Shown here: positions 36,392 to 47,115 of the stretch, piece after piece
How positions within the stretch are numbered: the stretch's first letter is position 1
Layout: the number at the start of each line of letters is the position of its first letter
Assembly (NCBI RefSeq): GCF_041320275.1
Contig: NZ_CP162023.1
Span: 3,596,001-3,660,000, forward strand
DNA from: Mumia sp. Pv4-285
GTDB taxonomy: Bacteria > Actinomycetota > Actinomycetes > Propionibacteriales > Nocardioidaceae
Direction of reading: 5' to 3'
DNA: 64,000 bases
The notes under the pieces: model-generated
Databases searched by the model: none
What the model saw: the letters and a program-made list of their open reading frames with translations, nothing else
Told to the model about the DNA's origin: nothing
Made by a program: the position numbers and the translations under genes

Positions 36392-38155
36392 TCAGCCCGG
36401 GAACGCGGCGACGTCGACCGGGTCGTCGCCGGTCTGCTTCCAGCGTCCGTCCGCGGTCTGCGTCCACAGCCCACCCTCGGTATCGAGCACGTACAACGGC
36501 GCCGTCGGCTGCCCGGGCCCGAGGACCTGGATCGCGCCGTCCTGCGGGAACAGCCCCACCCGCACCGCACCGGTGACCGGCGTCGAGGAGTCGATGGCGA
36601 CGATCGACACCTGCGGCACCCGCTGCTGCGCGCGGGCGAGGACGGCGAGGGAGGTGCTCGAACGCCACGCGGCGGAGACCGGGACGCCCGTGTCCGCGGG
36701 GACGGGGATCTCGGCGACGTCCACGAGCCCGACCGGAGTCCCCTCCTCGTCGTAGCGGATCGCGCCCACGTAGAGACCGTCCCGCCCACCGACCCGGGCC
36801 GTCGCGACGACCCGCGCCTCGTCCGGCGAGAGCTCGAAACCGGTGACCTGTCCGGTGGCGAGGATGCCCAGGTCCACCGACCGTGGCGGCTTGTCGGTCG
36901 GGCCGACGGTGAGTACGGACCCGGTCGCCGTCCGGTCGATCGTCCACAGCCGCCCCCCGGCGTCCCAGCTCGGCCGCAGCAGGTTCGTCCCCTGGCGCAC
37001 CGCGGTCAGCTCGGGCTCGCCGGCGAGCGGTGAGACCCGTACGACCCGGCGGCCGTCGGTGACAAGGGCGATCCGCTCCGCGTCGAGCGACACGCGGAAG
37101 TCCTCGGAGCGCACCGGATCGGTGCCCCACGCACCGGCGAACGGGCTCGTGCTCGCCCGGCCGACGACGTACAGCGTGCCTTCCCGCATCGCGAACAGCT
37201 GCTGGGACGACCGGTCCGCGGCGGGGTCGTACTGGTTCCAGGTGTCGAGACGCTGGACGTCAGGTGTGCTCGGCAGCGACAGCGGACGGTCGCCGACCCG
37301 GATCTCGACGCCGGTGATGGTCGGGATCTGCCGCAGGCTCGCGACGAGCTGCGCCGAGAGCCGCTGCCGGTCGTCGAGCGAGAGGCCCGAGTCGGACCCG
37401 GCGAAGCGCACGACCGCGACGCCCTCGTCGTCGATCTCGACCGGACGCGCCAGCACCCACGTCTCCGGAAGGAAGGTCCTCGCCTGCCCCCCGAGCACGC
37501 CCTGGGGGCCCATGAGCAACGACGAGACGAGGTAGGTCGCACGGCCGGTGTCGTCGGGCAGGTGCACCGGCGCCGCCACGAGCTGCGTCCCGGCGGAGTC
37601 GAAGAAGTACAGGTTGAGCGGGTCGTAGTAGCTCTCGAAGAAGGACTGCGAGATCAACGCACCCTGGGGCGGGTCGGCGATCCGCCACTGCTCGTCCTCC
37701 TGCACCAGCGTCAGCCCGAGGTGCTGCTCACGGGAGTCCGGCACCGTGAAGCGGCCCTGAGCCGTGAGGACGGCCTCGCGGGCGAGGTCGACGTCGACGC
37801 TCGCGCCGACAGCCGGGGTGTCGCCCTCGGACACCGACGTCTGCGAGTACACCGTGACCGACGCCCGGGGAGACCAGTCGTCCGAGGCTCCCTCGGTGAG
37901 GAACCGTCGCGCGATGTCGTAGCGGACCGGCGACGACATCATCGCCTGGAGGAAGCCGTTGACGATCTCGGTGGGCGCGGCGTCGGTGACCGGGCCCGCC
38001 GGGCGGATGCGGGCCGGGGAGACCTGCTGCGGCCGGCCGCCCTCGACGGTCTGCACGGTGCCGTCGTCGGGGATGGACACGCAGCCCCCCACGAGAGCGG
38101 CGAGCGCGGCGAGGACGAAGGCGGTGCGCCCGGGTCGGACGTGCATGGTCGTCAT
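36392..38155 (-). CDS. lpqB: LpqB lipoprotein (MtrAB accessory)
   Basis: 587 residues. The signal peptide ends in lipobox LVGGC. A GerMN domain (about residues 45-290, with APTEIVNGFLQAMMSS) and a beta-propeller follow, the LpqB layout. LpqB interacts with the sensor domain of MtrB and tunes MtrA phosphorylation, affecting envelope and division. ATG 38155 overlaps the mtrB stop (ATGA), giving a mtrA-mtrB-lpqB operon. Confidence 0.93.
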   Translation of the reverse strand: MTTMHVRPGRTAFVLAALAALVGGCVSIPDDGTVQTVEGGRPQQVSPARIRPAGPVTDAAPTEIVNGFLQAMMSSPVRYDIARRFLTEGASDDWSPRASVTVYSQTSVSEGDTPAVGASVDVDLAREAVLTAQGRFTVPDSREQHLGLTLVQEDEQWRIADPPQGALISQSFFESYYDPLNLYFFDSAGTQLVAAPVHLPDDTGRATYLVSSLLMGPQGVLGGQARTFLPETWVLARPVEIDDEGVAVVRFAGSDSGLSLDDRQRLSAQLVASLRQIPTITGVEIRVGDRPLSLPSTPDVQRLDTWNQYDPAADRSSQQLFAMREGTLYVVGRASTSPFAGAWGTDPVRSEDFRVSLDAERIALVTDGRRVVRVSPLAGEPELTAVRQGTNLLRPSWDAGGRLWTIDRTATGSVLTVGPTDKPPRSVDLGILATGQVTGFELSPDEARVVATARVGGRDGLYVGAIRYDEEGTPVGLVDVAEIPVPADTGVPVSAAWRSSTSLAVLARAQQRVPQVSIVAIDSSTPVTGAVRVGLFPQDGAIQVLGPGQPTAPLYVLDTEGGLWTQTADGRWKQTGDDPVDVAAFPG

Positions 38156-39792
38156 CGCGGACCTCCCGTGCGGTCGAGCGCGGAGCCTCGGTCGGGCACC
38201 AGCGGCAGCGGCGACCGCAGCGGGTCGTCGCCGGCGTGCCGGGGCAGCGTGAGCCGGAACTGGGCGCCGAGTCCCGGCTCGCCCCACGCCTGCAGCCAGC
38301 CGCCGTGGAGGACGGCGTCCTCGAGAGCGATCGCCAGGCCCAGACCGGTGCCGCCGCGGCTGCGCTCGCGCGCCGGGTCGGCGCGCCAGAACCGGTTGAA
38401 GACGAGCTGCGACTGGCCGGGGTCGAGCCCGACACCGAAGTCGCGGACTGCGATCGCCGCACTGCTCGTGCCGTGGGCGACGAGGAGCTCCACCACGTCG
38501 GACCCCGAGTAGTGGATGGCGTTGGCGACCAGGTTGCGGACGATGCGCTCGATGCGACGGACGTCCGCCTCGACGATCGCCGAACCGTCGCGGTTGACGA
38601 CCCTGAGCTCGACGCCGTGACGGTGCGCGAGCGGGGAGTACTGCACGCAGACCCGCTCCGCGAGCTCGACGAGATCGATGCCGTCGAGGTCGAGCCGCGC
38701 GGCCCCCGCGTCGAACCTGCTGATCTCGAGCAGGTCGCTCAGCAGGGCCTCGAACCGGTCGAGCTCGGCCTGCATGAGCTCAGCGGACCGGTGGGAGCTC
38801 GGATCGAAGTCGTCGCGGTTGTCGTAGAGGACGTCGGCGGCCATGCGGACGGTCGCGATCGGCGTCCGCAGCTCGTGGGAGACGTCGGACACGAACCGCT
38901 GCTGCAGCCGGGACAGCTCCTCGAGCTGACGGATCTGTCGCTGCAGGCTCTCTGCCATCTTGTTGAACGAGACCGACAGGCGTGCAATGTCGTCCTCGCC
39001 CCGGACGACCATCCGCTCCTCGAGCCGGCCGTCGGCGAGCCTCTCGGCGATGCGCCGCGCGAGCCGGACCGGCGTGACGACCTGGCGCGTCACCAGCCAC
39101 GCGACCCCGGACGAGAGCAGCACCAGCGCGAGGCCGGCGTAGAGCAGCGAGTTGCGCACCAGGGCCAGCGTGCGCTCCTGGTCGGCCATCGAGAACGCGT
39201 AGTACAGGGCGTACGTCTGCGTGCCGTCCGGCATGCGCAGGACGTCGCCCACGAGGATCGCGGCGGGCTGCTCGTCGGTGTCCTCGATCTGCATGCGCGT
39301 GAACGTGTACGCGACGCCGTCGCCCTCGGCGACCGCGCGCGCGAGGTCGTCGGGGATCGTCTGCGGCGCGATCCCCGAGGAGGACACCACTGCCGCCTCG
39401 CCGTCACCCGTGTTGTCGAGCGGGCCTTCGAGGAGCACCTGGTACGACGGTGGCGAGCCCGCCCTCGAGGCGAGGTCGTTGACGAGCGTGCGCAGCGCCT
39501 CCGGCTCGGACGACGCGTCGGAGATCGCACTGACGTCCAGAGCCTGCTGCGCGGCGGAGAAGCCGGCGCGCGCCTCGGAGAGCGCGACGGTCTTGCGCGC
39601 CTCGACCATGCCGTCGGCGACGCCTTGGAGCATCAGCCACCCGACGCCTCCGATCACCAGCGCGCTGATCGCCATCGTCGTGATGACGACGCGCGCCTGG
39701 ATCGACCGGCGCCACAGCGACACCGCCGGGAGCAGCGCCTGACGCACCCGCAGCAGCCCTCGACGCAGCCAGCTCGGCGCCCGCCACGCCAT
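38152..39792 (-). CDS. mtrB: Sensor histidine kinase MtrB
   Basis: 546 residues. TM1 (about 33-58), an extracellular sensor loop, TM2 (214-235), HAMP, then the HisKA helix FVSDVSHELRTPIATVR with His306. The ATPase has N-box VRNLVANAIHYS, then DFGVGLDPGQ and GGTGLGLAIA. Partner of MtrA; in actinobacteria it links cell-wall hydrolysis, division and osmotic state. It ends overlapping lpqB and starts 5 bp after mtrA. Confidence 0.95.
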   Translation of the reverse strand: MAWRAPSWLRRGLLRVRQALLPAVSLWRRSIQARVVITTMAISALVIGGVGWLMLQGVADGMVEARKTVALSEARAGFSAAQQALDVSAISDASSEPEALRTLVNDLASRAGSPPSYQVLLEGPLDNTGDGEAAVVSSSGIAPQTIPDDLARAVAEGDGVAYTFTRMQIEDTDEQPAAILVGDVLRMPDGTQTYALYYAFSMADQERTLALVRNSLLYAGLALVLLSSGVAWLVTRQVVTPVRLARRIAERLADGRLEERMVVRGEDDIARLSVSFNKMAESLQRQIRQLEELSRLQQRFVSDVSHELRTPIATVRMAADVLYDNRDDFDPSSHRSAELMQAELDRFEALLSDLLEISRFDAGAARLDLDGIDLVELAERVCVQYSPLAHRHGVELRVVNRDGSAIVEADVRRIERIVRNLVANAIHYSGSDVVELLVAHGTSSAAIAVRDFGVGLDPGQSQLVFNRFWRADPARERSRGGTGLGLAIALEDAVLHGGWLQAWGEPGLGAQFRLTLPRHAGDDPLRSPLPLVPDRGSALDRTGGPR

Positions 39793-39797
39793 GGGCG

Positions 39798-40538
39798 TCA
39801 GGAACCGCCCGCCTTGTAGCCGACCCCGCGCACCGTGACGATGACCGTCGGGTTGTCAGGATCGGGCTCGACCTTCGAGCGGAGCCGCTGGACGTGCACG
39901 TTGACGAGTCTCGTGTCGGCCGCGTGACGGTAGCCCCAGACGCGCTCGAGCAGCACCTCGCGCGTGAACACCTGCCGCGGGCTGCGTGCCAGGCACACCA
40001 GGAGGTCGAACTCCAGCGGGGTCAGGGACAGCTCCTCGGAGCCACGGCGCACCGCGTGGCCGCGGACGTCGATCTCGAGGTCGGAGATCGACAGCAGCTC
40101 CGGGTCGGGCTGGTGGTGGACCCGGGTCCGTGCCCGGACCCGAGCGATCAGCTCCTTGGGCTTGAACGGCTTGACGACGTAGTCGTCGGCACCGGACTCG
40201 AGACCCAGGACGACGTCGACCGTGTCGCTCTTGGCGGTCAGCATCACGATCGGCACGCCGGACTCGGCGCGGATGTGCCGGGCGACGTCGATGCCGTTCA
40301 TGCCCGGCAGCATCACGTCGAGCAGGACCAGGTCGGGCTGGTAGGTGCGGAAGGCCTCCACCGCCGCAGTGCCGGTCGACGCCACCGCGGTGTCGAAGCC
40401 CTCAGCACGCAGCACGATCGTGAGCATCTCCGCCAGCGCCCGGTCGTCGTCGACGACCAGGATCTTGCCGCCGGAGCGTACGGGTGCCGGCGGCTCCTCG
40501 CGGGCCGCCGGCTCCCTGACAGCGTCGTTGCCGTCCAC
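39798..40538 (-). CDS. mtrA: Response regulator MtrA (OmpR/PhoB type)
   Basis: 246 residues. Receiver with Asp31-Asp32, phospho-acceptor Asp74 (LVLLDVMLPGMNG) and Lys123 (DDYVVKPFKP), followed by a winged-helix effector (SLTPLEFDLLVCLARSP, RLRSKVEPDP). An extra N-terminal 23 residues precede the usual KILVVDDD. GTG 40538 has GAGGAG 7 bases upstream, which supports this extended start. MtrA activates cell-wall hydrolase and, in mycobacteria, replication-related genes. Confidence 0.95.
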   Translation of the reverse strand: MDGNDAVREPAAREEPPAPVRSGGKILVVDDDRALAEMLTIVLRAEGFDTAVASTGTAAVEAFRTYQPDLVLLDVMLPGMNGIDVARHIRAESGVPIVMLTAKSDTVDVVLGLESGADDYVVKPFKPKELIARVRARTRVHHQPDPELLSISDLEIDVRGHAVRRGSEELSLTPLEFDLLVCLARSPRQVFTREVLLERVWGYRHAADTRLVNVHVQRLRSKVEPDPDNPTVIVTVRGVGYKAGGS

Positions 40539-40575
40539 GCCAGATCTCCTCGCCTGTTCTCCTCGGCCAATCGCC

Positions 40576-42006
<1,431 letters not shown>

Positions 42007-42060
42007 TGCACCATCGTAGCGGCGCACCGCACACGGACCACGCGCGCGGCCACGGCGAGC

Positions 42061-43074
42061 TCAGCGCCCGAGCCCGATCCCGAGGTACGCGGCCGTGTAT
42101 CCGCCGGTCGCGACGAGCGACGCGTAGCGTGCGAGATCGCCACCCTCACCCGCGAAGACCTCGTCGTGCCGCGCGCCGTGACGGGCCGCCGCGCCGAGGA
42201 TGTTGCCGCGATCGATGCGGACCGAGGGCGCCTCCACCCGGTCGTCGAGGAGGACGAGGGCAGAGGCCGGACGACTCGCCACCGGGTCCTCGAAGGGGTC
42301 GGCGAACAGGTCACGGGGCGGGTTCGCGTCGAGCACCGCGACGATGTCGTCCGCCTCGGCGGCGAGCGCAGCCTGTCCCGACGCACGTCGCAGCCCTTCC
42401 GCCCACCGGCGTGCCGCGCGAGCGGCGAGAACGCTCCCGCCCCACAGCAGCGGGACGTCGTCACCGATGCTGCTGGCGAGCTGCTTCGTACGGTTGGTGC
42501 CGAGGTCGACGTACGGCGAGGAGGAGAGCGCCACCTCGTCGAGCGCCTGCGCGACCTCCTCGGTCTCGAACGGCGCCGCGAGCCCGGCAGCGGCGAGGGC
42601 CTGGATCGTCACGACGGCGACAGCGAGCGGATCGGCCGTCGCGGTCGGGACGAGGGTCGTCCAGCGCGACGCCGCGACCTCGGCGAGGGGCGACGTCGCG
42701 ACGGTGACGACGAGCAACGGGCAGCCGCGCCGGATCGCCTCCGCGGCAGCCGCGTGCACGCCAGGACCGTCCGGTGCGCCGAGGGCGACGACGAGGTCGA
42801 GGCTCCCGGCCCAGCCGGGGAGCCCGGGACCGGGCCACGCCACGAACGGGACGGGGCACGCCGGCTCGAGCACGGCCCTGACGAGCCGTGCAGCGGGCCC
42901 CACCGCGACGACGGCACGCGGACGCTGGTCGGCGTCACCGACGAGGCTCCCGATCGCCTCCTGCGCCGTGTGCGCGTCCAGCCGAACCCGCGCACCGCAC
43001 CCCGCCAGGTCGCGCAGGACGCCGTCGGCACGCGTCAGCGCGCTCTCGTCGTCCAGCAGCGCGTCGTCGAACAT
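42061..43074 (-). CDS. SIS-domain protein (phosphoglucose/phosphomannose isomerase-like)
   Basis: 337 residues matching the mycobacterial Rv3256c type near manB. The N-terminal half starts MFDDALLDDESALTRADGVL; the SIS fold is seen in RAVVAVGPAARLVRAVL and GCPLLVVTVATSPLAEVA. The C-terminal half keeps the DDVPLLWGGSVLAARAARRW segment of the PGI/PMI subfamily. It may isomerise phosphosugars beside ManB, but catalytic residues cannot be confirmed. ATG 43074, 17 bp after the Trm112-like stop, is the first start past the upstream gene. Confidence 0.82.
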   Translation of the reverse strand: MFDDALLDDESALTRADGVLRDLAGCGARVRLDAHTAQEAIGSLVGDADQRPRAVVAVGPAARLVRAVLEPACPVPFVAWPGPGLPGWAGSLDLVVALGAPDGPGVHAAAAEAIRRGCPLLVVTVATSPLAEVAASRWTTLVPTATADPLAVAVVTIQALAAAGLAAPFETEEVAQALDEVALSSSPYVDLGTNRTKQLASSIGDDVPLLWGGSVLAARAARRWAEGLRRASGQAALAAEADDIVAVLDANPPRDLFADPFEDPVASRPASALVLLDDRVEAPSVRIDRGNILGAAARHGARHDEVFAGEGGDLARYASLVATGGYTAAYLGIGLGR

Positions 43075-43091
43075 CGCACTCGCCGCCGACG

Positions 43092-43265
43092 TCAGTCCGT
43101 GAGGCTGCGGGCCTCGCCCACGAGCATCACCGGGATGTCGTCGCGGACGGGGTAGGCGAGGCGGCACATGTTGCAGACCAGCTCGTCGCGGTCGACGTCG
43201 ACCGCGAGCGTGGCGCGGCACTGCGGGCAGACGAGGATCTCCAGCAGCGCGGGATCGAGGTTCAC
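43092..43265 (-). CDS. Trm112 family zinc-ribbon protein
   Basis: 57 residues. Two CxxC knuckles (CPQC at 13-16 and CNMC at 31-34) with [14 protein letters not shown] match Trm112/UPF0434. Bacterial members are small partners of unknown enzymes. The GTG start overlaps the manB stop by 4 bp. It occupies the same place beside manB in mycobacteria-like clusters. Sure of family, not of role. Confidence 0.88.
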   Translation of the reverse strand: MNLDPALLEILVCPQCRATLAVDVDRDELVCNMCRLAYPVRDDIPVMLVGEARSLTD

Positions 43266-44653
43266 GAGGTTGCCTCCTGGCGGATGAGGGTGAGGACGGC
43301 GTCGCGGACCGACTCCATCGTCGCCTCGTCGTCGGCCTCGACGTTGAGACGGAGCAGCGGCTCGGTCTGCGAGCTGCGCAGGTTGAACCACCAGTCTGCG
43401 GCCGTGACCGTCAGGCCGTCGAGCCGGTCCTGCTCGTGATCCGCGTACGCCGCCGCGACCCGCGCCGTCACAGCACCGGCGTCGGCGACGCGGGAGTTGA
43501 GCTCGCCCGACGACGGGTAGCGCTCGAACTCGGCGATGACCTGCGACAGCGGCGAGCCGGACTCGCTCGTCGCGGCGAGCACGTGGAGCGCGGCCAGCAT
43601 GCCGGAGTCGGCGAGGAAGAAGTCGCGGAAGTAGTAGTGGCCGGAGTGCTCCCCGCCGAACACGGCCCCGGTGCGTGCCATCTCCGCCTTGATCAGCGAG
43701 TGGCCCACAGGGGTACGGACCGGCGTGCCGCCGTTCTCGACGATCACCTCGCGCACGGCACGTGAGGTGATGACGTTGTGCAGGATCGTCTCGCCGGGGT
43801 GCTTCGCGAGCTCGCGCGCGGCGATCATCGCCGTGACCGCCGACGGCGACACGAGCTCGCCCCTCTCGTCGACGACGAAGCAACGGTCCGCGTCGCCGTC
43901 GAACGCGAGGCCGATGTCTGCGCCCTGCTCGCGCACCGCCTTCTGGAGGTCGACCAGGTTCGCGGGGTCGAGCGGGTTGGCCGGGTGGTTCGGGAACGTC
44001 CCGTCGAGCTCGAGGTAGAGGCCGTCGACCTCCACGTCGAGGCGTGCGAGGACCGCGGGTGCGATCAGCCCGCCCATGCCGTTCGCGGCGTCGACCACGA
44101 CCCGAAGCGGCCGCCGACCGGCCGGGACGCCCACGAGGGCGATGACGCGCTCGACGTACGCGGTCAGGGCGTCGCGCTCGGTCACGGCACCCGCGGCGTC
44201 GGCAGGCTCGACGCCCGCTACCGCGCGTTCGGCGATCGCCGACAGGCCGGTGTCGCGACCGATCGGACGAGCGCCAGCACGGCACAGCTTGAGCCCGTTG
44301 TCGCCGCTGGGGTTGTGGCTCGCGGTGACCATGATCCCGGGCATGTCCCACTCGCCCGACGCGAAGTAGAGCATGTCGGTCGACGCGAGACCGATCGCGA
44401 CCACGTCGGCCCCGGTGCTCGTGATTCCGTCGGCGAGCGCCTCGGCGATCTGCGGCGAGGTGACGCGCATGTCGTGCCCGACGACGACCGAGCCGGCCGT
44501 CCTGTCCGGACGTGCCGCGACGCCGGTCTCGACGGCGAAGGCCGCACCGAGTGCCCGAGCCACGTCGGCGTCGAGCACCTCGGGCGAGGCGCCGCGCACG
44601 TCGTACGACTTCACGAGGGACGCGAGGCGCGCGGCGAGGGTCTGCTGGTCCAT
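43262..44653 (-). CDS. manB: Phosphomannomutase/phosphoglucomutase
   Basis: Interconverts hexose 6-phosphate and 1-phosphate (mannose-1-P for GDP-mannose and so for mannolipids and glycans). 463 residues. Phospho-serine Ser112 in [11 protein letters not shown], metal loop DGDADR (252-257), sugar loop [10 protein letters not shown], and phosphate loop [15 protein letters not shown] (the SSQTEP form of the PMM/PGM class). Start ATG 44653, 5 bp after the DUF3499 stop. Confidence 0.94.
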   Translation of the reverse strand: MDQQTLAARLASLVKSYDVRGASPEVLDADVARALGAAFAVETGVAARPDRTAGSVVVGHDMRVTSPQIAEALADGITSTGADVVAIGLASTDMLYFASGEWDMPGIMVTASHNPSGDNGLKLCRAGARPIGRDTGLSAIAERAVAGVEPADAAGAVTERDALTAYVERVIALVGVPAGRRPLRVVVDAANGMGGLIAPAVLARLDVEVDGLYLELDGTFPNHPANPLDPANLVDLQKAVREQGADIGLAFDGDADRCFVVDERGELVSPSAVTAMIAARELAKHPGETILHNVITSRAVREVIVENGGTPVRTPVGHSLIKAEMARTGAVFGGEHSGHYYFRDFFLADSGMLAALHVLAATSESGSPLSQVIAEFERYPSSGELNSRVADAGAVTARVAAAYADHEQDRLDGLTVTAADWWFNLRSSQTEPLLRLNVEADDEATMESVRDAVLTLIRQEATS

Positions 44654-44658
44654 GTGGT

Positions 44659-45006
44659 TCAGTCCTGGGGTCCGAGGACGCGGAGGTGACCGCGTCGGTT
44701 GCTCTCTGCTGGCGCCGCGACCGGCGGCGGCGCCTGTGCTGCCTCTCGAACCGCGTCTGCGAGCGCCTCGAGGTCGTGCGACGAAGGTGCCTGCGCGGCC
44801 GCGAGGTCGATCTCGAGCCGGAGCACCTCCCACCCCTTCGGCGCCGACAGGCGCAGGGCGTGGTCCTCGCAGAGATCGTAGCTGTGGGGCTCGGCGTAGA
44901 CCGCCAGCGGGCCGAGGACCGCGGTCTTGTCGGCGTACACGTAGGTCAGGGTCGACACGGCGGGGCGGAGGCACGCCGGACGAGTGCATCGACGCTGGGG
45001 GCTCAC
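44659..45006 (-). CDS. DUF3499 family protein
   Basis: 115 residues. N-terminal Cys pair CTRPAC, then [20 protein letters not shown] and [22 protein letters not shown], the DUF3499 pattern; Cys7, Cys12 and Cys46 with His49 may bind zinc. Found just upstream of manB in mycobacteria (Rv3258c). Function unknown. GTG 45006 with no clear ribosome-binding site. Confidence 0.87.
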   Translation of the reverse strand: MSPQRRCTRPACLRPAVSTLTYVYADKTAVLGPLAVYAEPHSYDLCEDHALRLSAPKGWEVLRLEIDLAAAQAPSSHDLEALADAVREAAQAPPPVAAPAESNRRGHLRVLGPQD

Positions 45007-45132
45007 AACGCTGAGAGTAACGTGCCGGCCGCCGACGGCCTGATGCGGCGCTCCGTGCGGTCGGCGCCTCCGCACCGCTGTGCGGAGGCCCGGCTGCTTG
45101 CGACGACACACCCGTCGCGGTAGGACGGTCCC

Positions 45133-45588
45133 ATGGCCCGACGGAGCAACCCGCGCGTGGAACCCCTGACCGGTCCGCGCGGCGGTCGCCGCCGTGACCG
45201 CCGGGGCCGTGGGTTCCGCGGACCGGTGGCCGTGCCCGGGCCGTTGTCTCCGCGCGGCGTCCCCGGCGGCTGGGACCACGGCTCCCAGTTCGACACCGCC
45301 GTCCTGGGTGCGCTGGCGAGGCTGCGACCGTCGCACGCGGCCGCGCTCGCGGAGCTCGACGTCGCGGTCGAGGACGTCCCGGTCCTCCCCCGCCGCTGGC
45401 GCGACGACGTCCCCCTCGGCACCGTCGTACCCGACCACGAGCGGGCGCGGGTCGTACTCTTCCGGCACCCGATCCAGCACCGTGCGGAGACCCGCGCCGA
45501 CCTCGACGACCTCGTTCTCAGCGTGCTCGTCGACCAGCTTGCGACGCTGTGGCGCTGCGAGCCCGAGGACATCGATCCCCGGGCCTGA
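45133..45588 (+). CDS. Zincin-like metallopeptidase-family protein lacking HExxH
   Basis: 151 residues, orthologous by position to the gene after DUF3499 in actinobacteria. Arg/Gly-rich N-terminus, then PSHAAALAELDVAVEDVPVL and VVLFRHPIQHRA of the zincin family. Where family members show HExxH, this protein reads LVDQLATLW, so no metal site and probably no protease activity remain. A binding or regulatory role is likely. Divergent from DUF3499. Confidence 0.8.
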   Translation: MARRSNPRVEPLTGPRGGRRRDRRGRGFRGPVAVPGPLSPRGVPGGWDHGSQFDTAVLGALARLRPSHAAALAELDVAVEDVPVLPRRWRDDVPLGTVVPDHERARVVLFRHPIQHRAETRADLDDLVLSVLVDQLATLWRCEPEDIDPRA

Positions 45589-45591
45589 ACC

Positions 45592-47115
45592 TCAGGGCGC
45601 AGCCGGCTTGACGACCGGGGCCGCCTCGCGGACCGGAGCAGGCAGGAGCGGTGTCACCGCGAAGCCTCCGGTCTCGTACGCGGCCGCTGCGCGCACGGCG
45701 CCACCGGTGGCCTCGACCGTGAGGTAGGCGACGTCGTCGGCGTCGACCCCGACGCCACCGGCGCCGAACGGGTCGAGCGTCGTCGTCGCGCCGGCGGGCG
45801 ACTCGAGCTCCGTGTTGCCGACCTCGGTGCCGTCCTCGGCGTGCGCCGTGACCCGGACCGTCGACGGCTGGTCGCCGGCGGGAGTCACCATCAGGCGCGT
45901 CGAGCCGGGCGCCAGCGCGCGACCCACCTGAACGGGCACGACCGCGGTGTCCTCCCAGGCGACGGTGGCGACGGAGTAGCCGACGTCGCTGCCGACGGTG
46001 GTGCGCACCGAAGCCGTCACGGGTACGTCGGAGGTGAGTCGCACCGCGTACGCGCGGGGGCTGATGTCGGCGGGGAGGCGTACGGAGGTCACCGACTGCG
46101 GCGCGACGTCCACCGACTCGAGGCCGGTCGGGGTGAAGAGACCGTCCTTGGTCGCGATCGACAGCCCGACGGTCGCCGTCCGGTCGGAGGGGTTGGCGAC
46201 CAGCAGCGTCCGGGCGCTGCGTCCCGCGGGGACGCCCGCCACCGTCACGTCGTTCGCCGGGAGCGCGGAGCTGGGGAGGAACTCGCTGCCGGCGGGAGCG
46301 GTGACGCCCGACCGCGAGACGTCGACGGCGGCTGCGGCGACCGCGCCGCGACGTACGACGGCACGGACGGCGAGCTCCGGCGAGCCCGACGTGAGCTGCG
46401 CGAGCCGGACGACCTTCGAGGTGCCCGGGTCGACGGTGATGCCGCTCGTCCCGACGCCGTCGACCTCGCCCGCGTCGCCGTACAGGGTGAGGTCGACGAC
46501 GCCCGGCGACGTCGACGTGTTCGTCAGCACCAGCGCGGTGCTGTGCTCAGCGGTGCTGCCCGCTCCGACGAACCACCGCTCGGGCAGCGGGCGCGGGCAC
46601 GCGCCGACGGCCAGGCCGCCACCGTCCCCGCTGCTCGCCCTCGCTGCGGAGTACGCCACGGTCCCGGGTGCTTGCGGCCCCGTGACGTCCACGAGCAACG
46701 ACGCCGTCTTCTGGCCGGCAGCGGCCGTCGCCCACGTCCCGCGCGGTGCATCGGCGAGCGCGGCGACGGGGTCGGCGCCGGGGAGCCGGACGACCGTGCG
46801 GGAACCGCCGTCGACCGCCGCACCAGGAAGGGTTCCGACCGCGACGGTGGTCGGCGACGACTCCCCCGCGTGGGTGAATGCGGGGCACCCGTAGGCCAGC
46901 ATCGAGACCTTCTCGGCCGACGGCGGCGCAGGGGCGTCGCCGCTCGACGCGGTGCGCACCTCGCCGACCACGAGCAGCAGCGCAGCGAGCAGGATGGCGC
47001 CGATGACCAGGCGTCCCGACTGGGCGCCCAGCGCGATCGCCGCCGAGGTCGTCTCGACGACCTGGTCCTTGACGCGGCGGCCACCGGCCTTGCGCTTCGG
47101 CGTGCGGGGACTCAT
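45592..47115 (-). CDS. DUF5719 family membrane-anchored protein
   Basis: 507 residues. One helix near residues 35-52 (GRLVIGAILLAALLLVVG), then a long extracytoplasmic beta-rich region with repeated Ig-like blocks (TALVLTNTSTSPGVVDLTLY, RTLLVANPSDRTATVGLSIA). DUF5719 proteins always seem to follow large GT2 enzymes, here by ATGA overlap (start 47115). Role unknown, perhaps in presenting or handling the glycan. Confidence 0.85.
   Translation of the reverse strand: MSPRTPKRKAGGRRVKDQVVETTSAAIALGAQSGRLVIGAILLAALLLVVGEVRTASSGDAPAPPSAEKVSMLAYGCPAFTHAGESSPTTVAVGTLPGAAVDGGSRTVVRLPGADPVAALADAPRGTWATAAAGQKTASLLVDVTGPQAPGTVAYSAARASSGDGGGLAVGACPRPLPERWFVGAGSTAEHSTALVLTNTSTSPGVVDLTLYGDAGEVDGVGTSGITVDPGTSKVVRLAQLTSGSPELAVRAVVRRGAVAAAAVDVSRSGVTAPAGSEFLPSSALPANDVTVAGVPAGRSARTLLVANPSDRTATVGLSIATKDGLFTPTGLESVDVAPQSVTSVRLPADISPRAYAVRLTSDVPVTASVRTTVGSDVGYSVATVAWEDTAVVPVQVGRALAPGSTRLMVTPAGDQPSTVRVTAHAEDGTEVGNTELESPAGATTTLDPFGAGGVGVDADDVAYLTVEATGGAVRAAAAYETGGFAVTPLLPAPVREAAPVVKPAAP

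Noticed and set aside
42007-42060. SAH riboswitch upstream of ahcY
   Set aside because: Only 54 bp separate ahcY from the upstream gene and no pseudoknot-like pairing is seen.
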